DNA from: JAQBVV01 sp965249205
GTDB taxonomy: Bacteria > Acidobacteriota > Vicinamibacteria > Vicinamibacterales > UBA2999
Length of the DNA stretch: 64,000 bases
Direction of reading: 5' to 3'
Assembly (NCBI GenBank): GCA_965249205.1
Contig: CBDFLL010000006.1
Location: 1,426,001-1,490,000 of the forward strand
Shown here: positions 9,296-18,828 of the stretch, piece after piece
Numbering within the stretch: the stretch's first letter is position 1
Layout of the letters: each line of letters starts with the position of its first letter
Translations under genes and position numbers: made by a program
Notes under the pieces: model-generated
Database searches by the model: none
The model's input: only the letters and a program-made list of their open reading frames with translations
What the model was told of the DNA's origin: nothing

Positions 9296-10318
9296 CTACC
9301 GCAGTTCAGGTAGGTACTCGGCGAGCAGGGTGTGGAGCCGGCCAAAGCGCGTATGTGTGGTCAGATTCGCGCGGACGTGGCCGAGCGTCCTGGGAACAAA
9401 CGCCGTGTAGGCGGAGGCGCCTCTCGACGTCGCCTGAAATCCGAATGTGCCGAGTGCCTTCAAGTTGCGCTGCAGCGCCATGAGGTCGAATCGACGCCGG
9501 AACGTTCGCGCATTTTCGTCGGGTGCGGCACGCCCTGCCAGAAAGTGGTCAATGAGCGCATCCACTTCGCCCTTGTCGATGTCCACGTACGAGTCGCGCA
9601 GCAATGACACCAAATCGTAGGTGTCTGGCCCCATACGCGCGTCCTGAAAGTCGATGATGTGCAGGCTCGCGTCGTGCACCATCAGATTGCGGCTGTGGTA
9701 GTCGCGATGACACAGCACCCGGGGCTCGGCGGCCAAGTCTCCGGCGATTGCCGCGTACTCACGCGCCAGAGCCTCCTGGGCCTTGCCGGTCAACGCGGCA
9801 CCGCGGTGAGCCTCAAGAAAATGCGTTGTGAAGAACTGCAGTTCCCAAACGAGCTTCTCTTCGTCAAAGGCGATGTCGTATGACACGTAGTCTGGGGACG
9901 CCAGTTCTCGGCCGCGGCGCTGGATGGTGTTGATAAACGAGACCGCCTGCCGGTAGAGCGCCGCTCGAGCCTCGAACGATGTGACGGCGACGTGGGCCTG
10001 AAGTGTGACGTCGCCAAGATCTTCGAGCGCGATGATACCGAGCGCGTCGGAATGGGCCAGGATCCTGGGGATCGGGACCGGCATCGCTGCCAGAAGTCTG
10101 GCCACGTTCGTGAATGGCAACGTGGCAAACGTGAGGGGGCCTGGGTACACCGCTATCACCTGCGGGGGCGCGTCGTCTCGCAGGACACGGAAATACTGTC
10201 GGTCCCCTGCGTCGCCGGTGAGGGGCACGATGGCGGCGCTATGCCGCCCGGGTCCCGCGGTGTCCAGGAATCGGTCGATGCGCGCACGCACATCACGGGG
10301 CGTCGAAGACTCAGCCAT
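9296..10318 (-). CDS. APH-fold kinase, AmgK-like (cell-wall amino sugar kinase)
   Basis: The 340-residue protein has the aminoglycoside phosphotransferase fold: a glycine-rich loop region (TGDAGDRQYFRV), hinge IIALEDLGD, catalytic loop VLCHRDYHSRNLM with Asp/Asn, and the metal-binding IIDFQDARMGP. Sequence features and the adjacent nucleotidyltransferase resemble AmgK, which phosphorylates the anomeric hydroxyl of MurNAc/GlcNAc in peptidoglycan recycling. The gene follows the nucleotidyltransferase by 9 nt. The AmgK role is inferred from context; choline- or other sugar-kinase roles remain possible. Confidence 0.75.
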   Translation of the reverse strand: MAESSTPRDVRARIDRFLDTAGPGRHSAAIVPLTGDAGDRQYFRVLRDDAPPQVIAVYPGPLTFATLPFTNVARLLAAMPVPIPRILAHSDALGIIALEDLGDVTLQAHVAVTSFEARAALYRQAVSFINTIQRRGRELASPDYVSYDIAFDEEKLVWELQFFTTHFLEAHRGAALTGKAQEALAREYAAIAGDLAAEPRVLCHRDYHSRNLMVHDASLHIIDFQDARMGPDTYDLVSLLRDSYVDIDKGEVDALIDHFLAGRAAPDENARTFRRRFDLMALQRNLKALGTFGFQATSRGASAYTAFVPRTLGHVRANLTTHTRFGRLHTLLAEYLPELR

Positions 10319-10327
10319 GTCCCAGGC

Positions 10328-11272
10328 TCAGATCGCGGCTATCGCCAGATCGCCAATGCGGCGTTCGCCGCGCGCCAGCTCGCCCACCGCTGGCCGAAGC
10401 GTCACGTTCGTCCACGACGTTCCCTCGGGCACGCGTGAGCCGTCAGTCACGATGCACCCGCGAAGCCGGGACCTGGCACCCACGTGCACATCGTCCCACA
10501 GGATCGACGTGTCCACTCGCGCGGTCGGGTCGAGATGCACGCGTTCGCCACGTAGCGGCGCGCCATCCTCTCGGTGCGCGAGCTGCAGCGACGCATGCAG
10601 ATAATCTTTCGGGGTGCCGATGTCCAGAAACTCCGCCCGACACATGTGCGCGCGAATCGATCCAGGGCGCGAGTCGAGCAGGGCGGGGTAGACGGCGCCA
10701 ACGGATTCACACGGAGTGCCTACCTGCAGCGCCGTGAAGACCGCCGAGTCTGCCACTTGCAGGCCGAGGAAGTGACACGATCCCTGTGATGACCCGCGTG
10801 TGGCGAAACCAGTCACCGCGCCATCTGGGGCCACAACCACGCCGCCGTACTTCTGGGGCTCGGTGTGCGGTGTGACGGCCATCGTCACCAGCGCGCCGGA
10901 ACGTCGGTGTGCCGAAATCAGCGCGGACACATCCACGTCGGTCAGTGTGTCGCCATTGGCGATGAGAAACGTCGGCGCGTCAAGCAGCGACAAGGCCTGG
11001 CGCGGTCCACCCGCCGAGCCCAGGACCGGCGTCTCCCATGAGTACCGAACGCGTATGCCGAGGTCGGAGCCGTCTCCAACCTTCCGGGTGATCGTGTGCG
11101 GTAGATGATGAAGGTTGAGCACCGCATTCTCGACGCCGGCGGCGTGGAGCTGTCTGAGAATTCGCGCGACCAGCGGCAGTCCCGCCACAGGCACGGCCGG
11201 CTTGGCCCGGACCAGCGAGAGAGGGCGAAGGCGCGTGCCGAGCCCCGCTGTCAGTATCAGGGCTGGGATCAT
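10328..11272 (-). CDS. Sugar-1-phosphate nucleotidyltransferase, MurU-like
   Basis: The 314-residue product starts with the nucleotidyltransferase signature LILTAGLGTRLRPLSLVRAKPAVPVAG, includes the metal-binding LIANGDTLTDVDV, and ends in repeated beta-helix hexapeptide-like turns (LDPTARVDTSILWDDVHVG). Enzymes of this family make NDP-sugars; MurU makes UDP-MurNAc from MurNAc-1-P. The ATG overlaps the stop of the upstream CYTH gene by 4 nt, and the kinase gene follows, giving a CYTH-MurU-AmgK-like order. It is longer than minimal MurU because of the beta-helix tail, so GDP-mannose or other products are possible. Confidence 0.75.
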   Translation of the reverse strand: MIPALILTAGLGTRLRPLSLVRAKPAVPVAGLPLVARILRQLHAAGVENAVLNLHHLPHTITRKVGDGSDLGIRVRYSWETPVLGSAGGPRQALSLLDAPTFLIANGDTLTDVDVSALISAHRRSGALVTMAVTPHTEPQKYGGVVVAPDGAVTGFATRGSSQGSCHFLGLQVADSAVFTALQVGTPCESVGAVYPALLDSRPGSIRAHMCRAEFLDIGTPKDYLHASLQLAHREDGAPLRGERVHLDPTARVDTSILWDDVHVGARSRLRGCIVTDGSRVPEGTSWTNVTLRPAVGELARGERRIGDLAIAAI

Positions 11273-11814
11273 CGTGCGCGAAAGAGCATATCGGTACCCA
11301 GACCGTACTCCGCCCGGTGCCGGACGAACAGCCGCCGATATGACGAGAGGATGAAATCGTCGGGGGTTCGTCCAAGCGCGCGGGTCACCGCCAGGATGCC
11401 ATGCTCGTCGCCTTCGATCTCGACAAACGTCCCGACCGGGGTCTCGTCGAGGGCCACCGTCACGCCTTCGGCGGTGTATTCCTCGCGATACTTCTCATAG
11501 CGGAACCAGACGTGTAACCCGAGTGCCTCGAGCACATGCATCATGACCTCGCGGTTACCGATCTCGGTTTCGTACTCGTCGCGGACCTTCATGGTTCCGT
11601 TCTCCACGGCCCCTTTGAACGTGAGGAGACTCCTACCGGCATCGGTGCGGAGTCTAAGGGCGGACCGTCGAGCCTGGAGTGATTCGTCGTGGGTGTCGAG
11701 CAGTGCGTCTTCCTGGAGGCGGCGATGCCGTAGCAGTGTCGCGCCGCCCGACACGATCGCCGATCGGGCCTCCTCCGGGCTGTCGAATCGCAGTTTGACT
11801 TCGCGTTCGATCAT
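11269..11814 (-). CDS. CYTH-domain protein (class IV adenylate cyclase / triphosphatase type)
   Basis: This 181-residue protein has the CYTH tunnel fold: N-terminal EREVKLRF (ExExK), then ALRLRTDAG, LTFKG, DEYETEI, WFRYEKYREEY, VALDETPVGTFVEIEG and a C-terminal SSYRRLF. These charged pairs line a metal-dependent triphosphate tunnel. Family members are adenylate cyclases, thiamine triphosphatases or inorganic triphosphatases; the sequence does not decide which. It is first in a three-gene set with the MurU-like and AmgK-like genes. Confidence 0.85.
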   Translation of the reverse strand: MIEREVKLRFDSPEEARSAIVSGGATLLRHRRLQEDALLDTHDESLQARRSALRLRTDAGRSLLTFKGAVENGTMKVRDEYETEIGNREVMMHVLEALGLHVWFRYEKYREEYTAEGVTVALDETPVGTFVEIEGDEHGILAVTRALGRTPDDFILSSYRRLFVRHRAEYGLGTDMLFRAR

Positions 11815-11854
11815 CGGCGTTGTGTTGAACTTGGCACAGGCGATCTTTGTACCA

Positions 11855-11910
11855 CAAGAAAAAAGGCCTCAGGCCGTCGTCCGGGTGTCCCGAACATCGG
11901 CCCGAGGCCT
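11855..11910 (-). terminator. Rho-independent terminator downstream of degP-like gene
   Basis: On the minus strand a 12-bp stem (AGGCCTCGGGCC at 11910-11899 with GGCCTGAGGCCT at 11875-11864, one G-T pair) is followed by a run of seven T's. It separates the protease gene from the CYTH-MurU-AmgK-like unit. Confidence 0.85.
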
Positions 11911-11930
11911 GAGATCTGAGCGGAGAGGTC

Positions 11931-13490
11931 CTACTCTTTGGTCACCGCCACAAACGATTCACGACCGTCCCGGAGCACGCGGAGGAACGCCGTGCCGCCG
12001 GACGGAATCCGATCGAGCTGCTGTCCTGCTTGGGCTGCCGTCTCAATCGCTTCCTGCCCGACGCGCACGATGACGTCGCCGCCCCTGAGGCCCACCCGCG
12101 CTGCCGGACTACCAGGCTCGACATCGGTGACGACGGCACCTTGCGTGTCCCGATCGAGTCGGAGCTGCTGCGCAATCTGCGGTGTGATGTTGCCGAGCGT
12201 GAGGCCGAAACCGGTGGTCGTCTCCTGGCGCGGGTCGTCGCCTCTCCCGCTGTTGGGACCGCGTAACGCCAACGTCTCAGCCTCGATGTCAAGCTCCTCA
12301 ACGGTTATGCTGAGCGTTTGCTCCTGCTGGTCCCGCACGATGCTGAGCGGCACGGTTGTGCCCGGCCTGGTGGCCGTCACCATCGCGACCAGCTCGTCGC
12401 GATTCCTGATTGGTGTACCGTTGTACCCCACGATTACATCACCCGGCTCGACGCCGGCACGCGAGGCGGCCCCATCCGGTGCGACGTTCAGCACCACGGC
12501 GCCGTTGCGGTTCTCCAGCCCGAACTCGTCCACCGCGTCGGCCGGCACCGCGCCGATACCGACGCCGATGCGACCCCGGGTCACCTTGCCGGTGTGCAGT
12601 TGCGGTAGGAGTTCACGGACGACGTTGCTCGGGATCGCGAAGCCGATACCGACGTTGCCGGACTGCTGGCCACCGCTGACAATCGCGGTGTTGATGCCGA
12701 CGACTTCGCCCCGGAGATTCAGAAGGGGCCCACCCGAGTTGCCGGGATTGATGGCCGCGTCGGTCTGCAGGACTTGGGCGGACCGGCCTTCGGAGACTGG
12801 GTACGGACGCTCGACGGCGCTGATAATACCCACACTGACCGTGTGCGCCAGACCGAACGGGTTGCCAATCGCGACCACGAAATCTCCGGGCTGAATCTGG
12901 GATGAGTCGCCGAACGTGGCCGCCGGAAGTGTGTAGCTGGGTTTTTCGGTCAGCTCGATCAAGGCACTGTCAGTCAGGGGGTCGCGCCCCACGATGCGCG
13001 CCGCGTATTCCTGTTCACCGTCCTCGAAAAGCGTCACAGCGATCTTTGTGGCGCCCTCGACCACGTGATTGTTCGTCAGGATAAAACCCGCCTCGTCGAT
13101 GATGAAGCCCGTTCCGGCTGCCTGGACAAGTTGGTCGCGCGGTTCCTGGGGCGCGCGCTGGTTAGGGTTGGGGCCGAAAAAACGCTCGAAGAGATCGTTG
13201 CCGCCCCCGCCGCCCTCGCCGCCCCCGCCGAAGAAATCGCTGAGGTCCTGGGCGCGCTGGCGCGACTCGGTTCTGATGTTCACCACGGCGGGGGAGACCG
13301 CCTGGGCGACATCCCGGAACGTGGTGGCGGTGAGCGGCCCGGTGATCGGCGCGCTGTTCATCGGCGGCGCTGCCGTCTGGGCCGTCGACGTGGGTGACAT
13401 CCCGAGCCTGGACGCGATCACCATGCCAACGGCGAGAGAGGCGACAGCAATCAGCGCGGAGTAGAAGAAGGTCGTTTTGCGGTTGGCCAT
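11931..13490 (-). CDS. HtrA/DegP-type periplasmic serine protease, two PDZ domains
   Basis: Starting at the ATG at 13490 (MANRKTTFF, preceded by GAGGA at 5 nt) gives 519 residues; an upstream ATG overlaps the Shine-Dalgarno and is rejected. An N-terminal hydrophobic segment (SALIAVASLAVGMVIAS) anchors or exports the protein. The trypsin-like domain has the triad His in TNNHVVEG, Asp in DPLTDSALIEL and Ser in NPGNSGGPL. Two PDZ domains follow (NVAPDGAASRAGVEPGDVI and DVEPGSPAARVGLRGGDVI). It has a Gly-rich loop after DFFGGGGEG. Such proteases degrade or refold misfolded envelope proteins. It follows the M24 peptidase gene by 30 nt. Confidence 0.93.
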   Translation of the reverse strand: MANRKTTFFYSALIAVASLAVGMVIASRLGMSPTSTAQTAAPPMNSAPITGPLTATTFRDVAQAVSPAVVNIRTESRQRAQDLSDFFGGGGEGGGGGNDLFERFFGPNPNQRAPQEPRDQLVQAAGTGFIIDEAGFILTNNHVVEGATKIAVTLFEDGEQEYAARIVGRDPLTDSALIELTEKPSYTLPAATFGDSSQIQPGDFVVAIGNPFGLAHTVSVGIISAVERPYPVSEGRSAQVLQTDAAINPGNSGGPLLNLRGEVVGINTAIVSGGQQSGNVGIGFAIPSNVVRELLPQLHTGKVTRGRIGVGIGAVPADAVDEFGLENRNGAVVLNVAPDGAASRAGVEPGDVIVGYNGTPIRNRDELVAMVTATRPGTTVPLSIVRDQQEQTLSITVEELDIEAETLALRGPNSGRGDDPRQETTTGFGLTLGNITPQIAQQLRLDRDTQGAVVTDVEPGSPAARVGLRGGDVIVRVGQEAIETAAQAGQQLDRIPSGGTAFLRVLRDGRESFVAVTKE

Positions 13491-13520
13491 GTGCATCCTC
13501 ACTGACAACAAGAACTCCAG

Positions 13521-14699
13521 CTATAACGTCATTATCTCCATCTGACGCGCCCCCGTCACGCGGGCATCCCGTTCGCCGCGGAACATATTGATCTCCGTGC
13601 GTACGCCAAACGTGTCGAAATACAAGCCCGGCTCTATGGTGAAGCCGGTGCCCGGGACCAGTCTGCGGTCATCGTGTGTCTCGAAATCGTCAAGGTGAGC
13701 GCCGTTGCCATGCACGCTCTCGCCGAGGTTGTGCCCCGTCCGATGAAGGATGAAGTCGCCGAACCCCGCGCTCTGCAGCACGGCTCGCGCCGCCCGATCG
13801 ACTTCCCATCCCCGCAGGTCGCGCCCTTCCCGGGCCGCGGCCTCGACGAGGTCAACCGCGGCATCGCGAGCCTGCGCAATGGCGCTGAAGGCTTGAGCCG
13901 GCCTCGGCGGCACCGTCGCGCTCGTCACGCCCACCCACGTAATATCGGCGAACACGGCGCCGGGCGCTGTCCGCTTGCCCCACAAGTCCAGGAGCAGTAC
14001 CTCGTCGGCGACAAGCGACCGACAGGCGTCCGCCATAGGCAGGTAGTGCGGATTTCCCGCGTTGGCGCCGGCCGCGACGACTGGGGCCGAATCGCTGACG
14101 AGTCCCTCCTCTTCAAACCACACAACCATGCGCTGCTGCAGATCGTACTCTGTGAGCGGTGAGCGATCGCGTAGCGCCGCCGCGGCGGCCTGGAAAGCGC
14201 GGTCTTTGATTCGGTACAGGGCGTCGGAGGCAGCCTGATGGGACTTCAGCTGGTCGGCACTCCACGCCGCTTCAAATTGCTGGACCAGGTCACCCGACGA
14301 CACGACGTTAATGCCGCGCCGCCGAATGGCTTCGACGGTACCCGCATCGACGCGCGACAGGTAGGGAATCGCGCAGTCCGGCGAATATTCCATCGCGACG
14401 CGAGAGAGGCCGTCGAGCAACGTCGTCAGCGCGGCTTCGAGCTGCTCCCGTCCCGCATACTCGAGCGTGTCGCCTGGTAAGCCGTCGAGGGTGTTGCGCT
14501 CGATCGCGTGTACGACCCCGCGTGGTTCACCCGCAGCGGGGATGAGGTAGTACCACCGGCGGGTCGTCATGTGTGGCCCGTGCATCAGTCCGGCCAGGCC
14601 AGCGGCGATCGGGTTTGAGCCGTGAAAGTCGTAAAGCAGCCACCCGTCCAGGTGATCGGAGCGCAGTGCCCGCTGGATGGCCGCAATGTCAAGCGCCAT
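13521..14699 (-). CDS. M24-family metallopeptidase (Xaa-Pro aminopeptidase-like)
   Basis: The 392-residue protein has a creatinase-like N-terminal domain and a C-terminal pita-bread metallopeptidase domain. The five metal ligands are visible in order: Asp in LLLDLWGK, Asp in VFADITWVG, His in LHRTGHNLG, Glu in FTIEPGLYF and Glu in GVRTEINMF. M24 peptidases of this type cleave N-terminal residues next to proline or dipeptides. No signal peptide is seen, so it should be cytosolic. It is probably co-transcribed with the HtrA-like gene. Confidence 0.88.
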   Translation of the reverse strand: MALDIAAIQRALRSDHLDGWLLYDFHGSNPIAAGLAGLMHGPHMTTRRWYYLIPAAGEPRGVVHAIERNTLDGLPGDTLEYAGREQLEAALTTLLDGLSRVAMEYSPDCAIPYLSRVDAGTVEAIRRRGINVVSSGDLVQQFEAAWSADQLKSHQAASDALYRIKDRAFQAAAAALRDRSPLTEYDLQQRMVVWFEEEGLVSDSAPVVAAGANAGNPHYLPMADACRSLVADEVLLLDLWGKRTAPGAVFADITWVGVTSATVPPRPAQAFSAIAQARDAAVDLVEAAAREGRDLRGWEVDRAARAVLQSAGFGDFILHRTGHNLGESVHGNGAHLDDFETHDDRRLVPGTGFTIEPGLYFDTFGVRTEINMFRGERDARVTGARQMEIMTL

Positions 14700-14917
14700 G
14701 CCGTCCAGTATAGATGCGCGTCCTCATGTGATCTCAGACGCTGAACTGGAGTCGAAAGTCGGACTGTGGGTGTCGGTGTCGTGAATGACGACGGCGCTGA
14801 GGTGACGCGGCGCCGGGAGGACTCGTGTGTCGCGTCGTCGGGTGCGGGTGCCGCTGGTGTGACCGCTCGAGGCCCGATCGGGCGGAGCGATGCCGCCCGG
14901 TCGAGCCCAAACGATGT

Positions 14918-15424
14918 CTACAATTCCGACTGCAGCGTGGCGATGATGTCGCCGTTCGCGTGCGTGAAGCTGTACTGGTTCCGGTCCATCTGCGCGTTTC
15001 GCGGTGTTTCCAGCGTGACGGTGATGACTTCGTCCGGCTGAAGCGGCCTCGGATGGCGGAAATTGGCGCCAGTCACTGGGTTGCCGGCCCTGTCGTACCA
15101 GAATTCATCAACCAGAAGGCCGGCGATCGCGCCGGTCGCCATGTTCTTGACCTCGATGGTCGTGACGACGAACTCCCTGCCATCGATCGTGGCATTCCTG
15201 ACAACCGGCTGGGTATAGCCGAGCTGCGCGTCACCGCGGACTGCCGGGGCGAGTCGTGGAGCGGCGGCTTCCTCGCCGGCGGCCTCAGCGGCCTCAACGG
15301 GCGCTGGCGCTTCCGCAGCGGCGGCGGGTGCCGCCTCCTCGGCGGTCTCAGGTGTGCCGGCGCAACCGGCCGCCGCAAAGGCAGCGATGGCGCTGGCGCA
15401 TGCGAGCATCCGATAGTTATTCAT
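14918..15424 (-). CDS. Predicted lipoprotein with Ala/Glu-rich linker
   Basis: The second ATG (15424) is well placed behind GGAGG and gives 168 residues. A lipoprotein signal is clear: hydrophobic CASAIAAFAAA ending in a lipobox AAGC, then a linker of Ala/Glu/Pro (about residues 22-57), then a compact C-terminal domain (AQLGYTQPVVRNATIDGREF, EVKNMATGAIAGLLVDEFWYD). The latter looks like an immunoglobulin-like FxLYD-type fold for extracytoplasmic proteins, a weak inference. Function unknown. Confidence 0.7.
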   Translation of the reverse strand: MNNYRMLACASAIAAFAAAGCAGTPETAEEAAPAAAAEAPAPVEAAEAAGEEAAAPRLAPAVRGDAQLGYTQPVVRNATIDGREFVVTTIEVKNMATGAIAGLLVDEFWYDRAGNPVTGANFRHPRPLQPDEVITVTLETPRNAQMDRNQYSFTHANGDIIATLQSEL

Positions 15425-15475
15425 CATGACCTCCAGAGGAACGCGTCGAATTCAGCAAGCCGGAAGATTATACGC

Positions 15476-15937
15476 CTACATCTCGCCGTTCCAATCCTCC
15501 GGATCTGGATTGGCGGCTCTGAAGATCTCAAGATGCCACTTGCCGCCTCCCCACGGCTCAATCACTTCGGTGGCGACGACGTCGACCAGGATTTCTCCGA
15601 AGCTCCGACCTTCCGGATCGCCCTCAAGGTGATACGCCTCTTCTTCCCAGCTGAAGTTCGGGTACAGGAGCATGGTCAGGAACAGGTCGTAACCATCATC
15701 GACGACGATGATCTGGCCACAGGGGCGCTTGATTGTGGAATGGTAAATGAGGTACTTCTCGGCGCTATGCGCGCGGATATAGCGTTTGAGTGCGAACTCG
15801 CGCGCGACGATCTCCTCGATGGCGATCTTTTTTTCCCAGCAGTCGCGACAGTACCGCTCGTCACCACGCGGCTCCGACACGTCTTTGGCGGCGCAGAGTG
15901 CGCACCGGGATTTTGCAACGCCTGACTTTCTGGGCAT
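15476..15937 (-). CDS. Small protein with N-terminal zinc ribbon, unknown function
   Basis: The 153-residue product begins with a CxxC/CxxC pair (CALCAAKD...RYCRDC) within the first 33 residues, predicting a structural zinc site. The remainder (EEEAYHLEGDPEGRSFGEILVD and similar) is acidic and matches no family I recognise. It stands alone between the lipoprotein gene and glgP. Confidence 0.65.
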   Translation of the reverse strand: MPRKSGVAKSRCALCAAKDVSEPRGDERYCRDCWEKKIAIEEIVAREFALKRYIRAHSAEKYLIYHSTIKRPCGQIIVVDDGYDLFLTMLLYPNFSWEEEAYHLEGDPEGRSFGEILVDVVATEVIEPWGGGKWHLEIFRAANPDPEDWNGEM

Positions 15938-16378
15938 GCGCTCGATCTTACAGCCCCCGTCGCTCGAATGTTCCGGTCAGCCCTAGCGGCCCGTGGCAAA
16001 AGTCCGTCTGCATTCGACGAGAGACGCATCCTCGCGATCTGCGTTGCTCCTCCCTCAAATACAGGCGGTATGTTCAGTCGTCGCGCCCTTGTCCGCGAGC
16101 GCGGATTCCGCAGGCGCGCCACGACCGAGCAGAATCCGCGCGAGGCACCTCGCCCGTCTAGCGCGGATTTCAGCTGTACCTAGCAGACGGTCATGGCCTC
16201 TTGCGGCCAGCAGGGGACTAGTAGGCTGGGAACTACGGGCGCGGGTACTGGTTGCGGTTACTTGAGCGCTACGCGCTCGTGAAAGCCACGTTAGGTGCGA
16301 CGCCGGACTTTCAACACGGGCTGCTAGTCTGTCGCACCCCTATCGGCGTGGGCGCACGCCTCCCAATCCAGGGATGTC
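15938..16378. other. Gene-poor 441-bp interval
   Basis: I see no convincing reading frame, RNA gene or strong hairpin here. It separates the zinc-ribbon gene (leftward) from the 3' end of glgP. Confidence 0.5.
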
Positions 16379-18721
16379 CTATTTACCGACCCGCTGCTCA
16401 AGTGCCGGCATGTACATCGTGCGCACGTATTCTTTCACCATTCGGCGCGCGCTGAATCGCGGCAGGATCGTACGGATCGACTGCTTCACAAACTGAAGCC
16501 AGCGGTGCGGGACCCCCTGGGCGTCGCGATCCAGGAACGTTGGCACCAGTCGCTGCTCGATGACGTCGTAGAGGGCCTGGGCGTCAGCCCAGTCCTGTGC
16601 GCGCGGGTCGCTCGAGTCGGTATGTCCCTCGATGAGCCACCCGTTGTCGCCGGTATAGCCTTCGGCCCACCAGCCATCGCCGATTGACATGTGAGGCGTG
16701 CCGTTGATCGCCGCTTTCATGCCGCTCGTGCCGCTGGCTTCGAGTGGCTTCCTCGGCGTGTTCATCCAGACATCGCAGCCTTGGACAAGAAAGTGCGCGA
16801 TGTGCAGGTCATAGTCTTCAACAAACGCGATGCGGCCACCGAATTTCGGGTCCAGCGCTCGGCTGTAGATGCCCTGCAGGTGGTGTTTACCGGCCTCGTC
16901 GGCTGGATGCGCCTTGCCGGCAAACAGGATCTGTACAGGTCGGCCGGGCGCGTTCAGGATCGCAGCCAATCGCTCCGGATCCGAGAAGATGAGCTCTGGT
17001 CGCTTGTAGCTCGTAAAGCGGCGCGCAAAGCCGATTGTGAGCGTATGACGATCGAGCATCGTGCCCGCCGCGACGATCCGCGCGGTGGCGATGCCCTGGG
17101 TCGTCCACTGGTGGCGTGCGCGCTCACGGATGAAGGTGAACAGGAAGCCCCGGAGCGACTGGCGCACAGCCCATAGCTCCTCATCAGGAATCTGCAGCAC
17201 GCCGTCGCAGAAGGCCGGGTCGTCGTGGTGGTCGAGCCAGTCAGCGCCGAGGTGTTCTTCGAGGAGGGCGGCGATCTCGGACGACATCCATGTCGGCACG
17301 TGTACGCCGTTGGTCAGCGATCTCACGGGCAGCTGTTCGATCGGCGTTGCTGGCCAGATCGAATGCCACATCTGTCTGGTGACTTCGCCGTGTAGCTGGC
17401 TGACGCCGTTGATGCCCCCCGCCGTTCGCATGGCCAGCGCCGTCATGTTGAACATGGGACCGCCGCCGTTGTCGTAGCGGGCCAAATCAAAAAACTCCTC
17501 GCGGTGCCCTTCGAGGTCCCCCCACGCGCCGGCAAGGTGTGTGTCCACGAGGTCGAACGGGAACGCGTCATGTCCGGCTGTGACCGGCGTGTGGGTGGTG
17601 AAGACCGTCGTGTTCCGCACGTGCTCAAGCGCCTCGTGAAACGACGCGCCGCCGCTGCACAGATCGCGAATGCGCTGGAGCACCGCGAAAGCGGCGTGTC
17701 CCTCATTGAGGTGGTAGACGGTTGGCTCGATGCCGAGCGCCTGCAGCGCCAGCACGCCACCGATGCCCAGCACAATCTCCTGCTGCACACGCGTATCGCG
17801 GTTCCCCCCGTACAGACGCGCCGAAAGACTGCGGTCCCACGGAGCATTCTCCTTGAGGCTTGTGTCGAGGAGGTACAGACTGACCCGTCCGGCGCGGACA
17901 CGCCAGACGGCAGCCAGGACGGTGCGGTGACCCAGTGGCACCGCAACGACACACGGTCGGGCGTCTGGCGTGAGCGCCGGCGCGATGGGTGCGTCTGTCC
18001 AGTCCAGCTGTTCGTAGATTTCTTCCTGCCAGCCGTCGACCGACATGTTCTGACGGAAATAGCCCTGGGGGTACATGAACCCTACGCCGATCAGTGGCAC
18101 GCCGAGATCGCTGGCCTCCTTGCAGTGATCGCCCGCGAGCACGCCCAGTCCTCCGGCGTAGATCGGCAGCGACTGGTGCAGCGCGAACTCTGCCGAGAAG
18201 TACGCGAACGTCTCGCCGTTTCGACCCTGGCACTCCCGTTCGTACCAGGTGTCGCGCGCAGCGCGTGCGGCGTCGAGTTGTTCGAGGGCGCGGTCATACG
18301 TGTCGAGCCATTCGGGTGTCGTGATCGCGCGGGCCACCACGTCAGGCGCGATGCGTTCCAACATGCGCACCGGGTTGTGCCACGTAAGACGCCAGAGAGG
18401 ATAGTCAAGGCGACGAAAGACGTCGCGGCCGCTTGGCGTCCAACTCCACCATAGATCGTGGGCCAGTTCGTCGATTCGATGGATGCGTTCAGGAAGGTCG
18501 GTCAATGTCGGTCCCTCTGCGACCCGGACTGTCAATAGTCGCGAACGTGCCGAGATCGACCGGGGCGCCGGACGTAAACGTTCGAGGCGTGGCGTCGAAC
18601 GTCTCTGCGATACTGGTACGCGTACGCGCGTGGCGTGATCGTAGCATGCGTGTGTGAGGAATGACGTCGCGTAATGGTGTATCCTGATCGGACCGCCTGG
18701 AGCTGAGCCCGCCTGCCGCAC
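16379..18721 (-). CDS. glgP: Alpha-glucan (glycogen) phosphorylase, short type
   Basis: The family core begins at PERIHRIDELAHDLWWSW (about residue 77), the N-terminal DUF3417-like segment of the short glucan phosphorylases. It continues through AYFSAEFALHQSLPIYAGGLGVLAGDH and the PLP-binding EASGTSGMKAAINGTPH. The enzyme releases glucose-1-phosphate from alpha-1,4-glucans. The first about 65 residues from the GTG at 18721 are Arg-rich with no family resemblance. The true start is probably an internal TTG near 18532 or 18505. A C-terminal Arg/Lys-containing stretch completes a normal length (about 715 residues without the extension). Confidence 0.9.
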   Translation of the reverse strand: MRQAGSAPGGPIRIHHYATSFLTHACYDHATRVRVPVSQRRSTPRLERLRPAPRSISARSRLLTVRVAEGPTLTDLPERIHRIDELAHDLWWSWTPSGRDVFRRLDYPLWRLTWHNPVRMLERIAPDVVARAITTPEWLDTYDRALEQLDAARAARDTWYERECQGRNGETFAYFSAEFALHQSLPIYAGGLGVLAGDHCKEASDLGVPLIGVGFMYPQGYFRQNMSVDGWQEEIYEQLDWTDAPIAPALTPDARPCVVAVPLGHRTVLAAVWRVRAGRVSLYLLDTSLKENAPWDRSLSARLYGGNRDTRVQQEIVLGIGGVLALQALGIEPTVYHLNEGHAAFAVLQRIRDLCSGGASFHEALEHVRNTTVFTTHTPVTAGHDAFPFDLVDTHLAGAWGDLEGHREEFFDLARYDNGGGPMFNMTALAMRTAGGINGVSQLHGEVTRQMWHSIWPATPIEQLPVRSLTNGVHVPTWMSSEIAALLEEHLGADWLDHHDDPAFCDGVLQIPDEELWAVRQSLRGFLFTFIRERARHQWTTQGIATARIVAAGTMLDRHTLTIGFARRFTSYKRPELIFSDPERLAAILNAPGRPVQILFAGKAHPADEAGKHHLQGIYSRALDPKFGGRIAFVEDYDLHIAHFLVQGCDVWMNTPRKPLEASGTSGMKAAINGTPHMSIGDGWWAEGYTGDNGWLIEGHTDSSDPRAQDWADAQALYDVIEQRLVPTFLDRDAQGVPHRWLQFVKQSIRTILPRFSARRMVKEYVRTMYMPALEQRVGK

Positions 18722-18828
18722 CTATCGGATTCGGGCTCGACTGACTCGCGTCTTCTGCGCACGTGAGCCAGCAGTGAGGCCTCGGGCTACTGGGCATGAC
18801 GCGTTCCGCGCTGACGCAGGAGAGGGAC

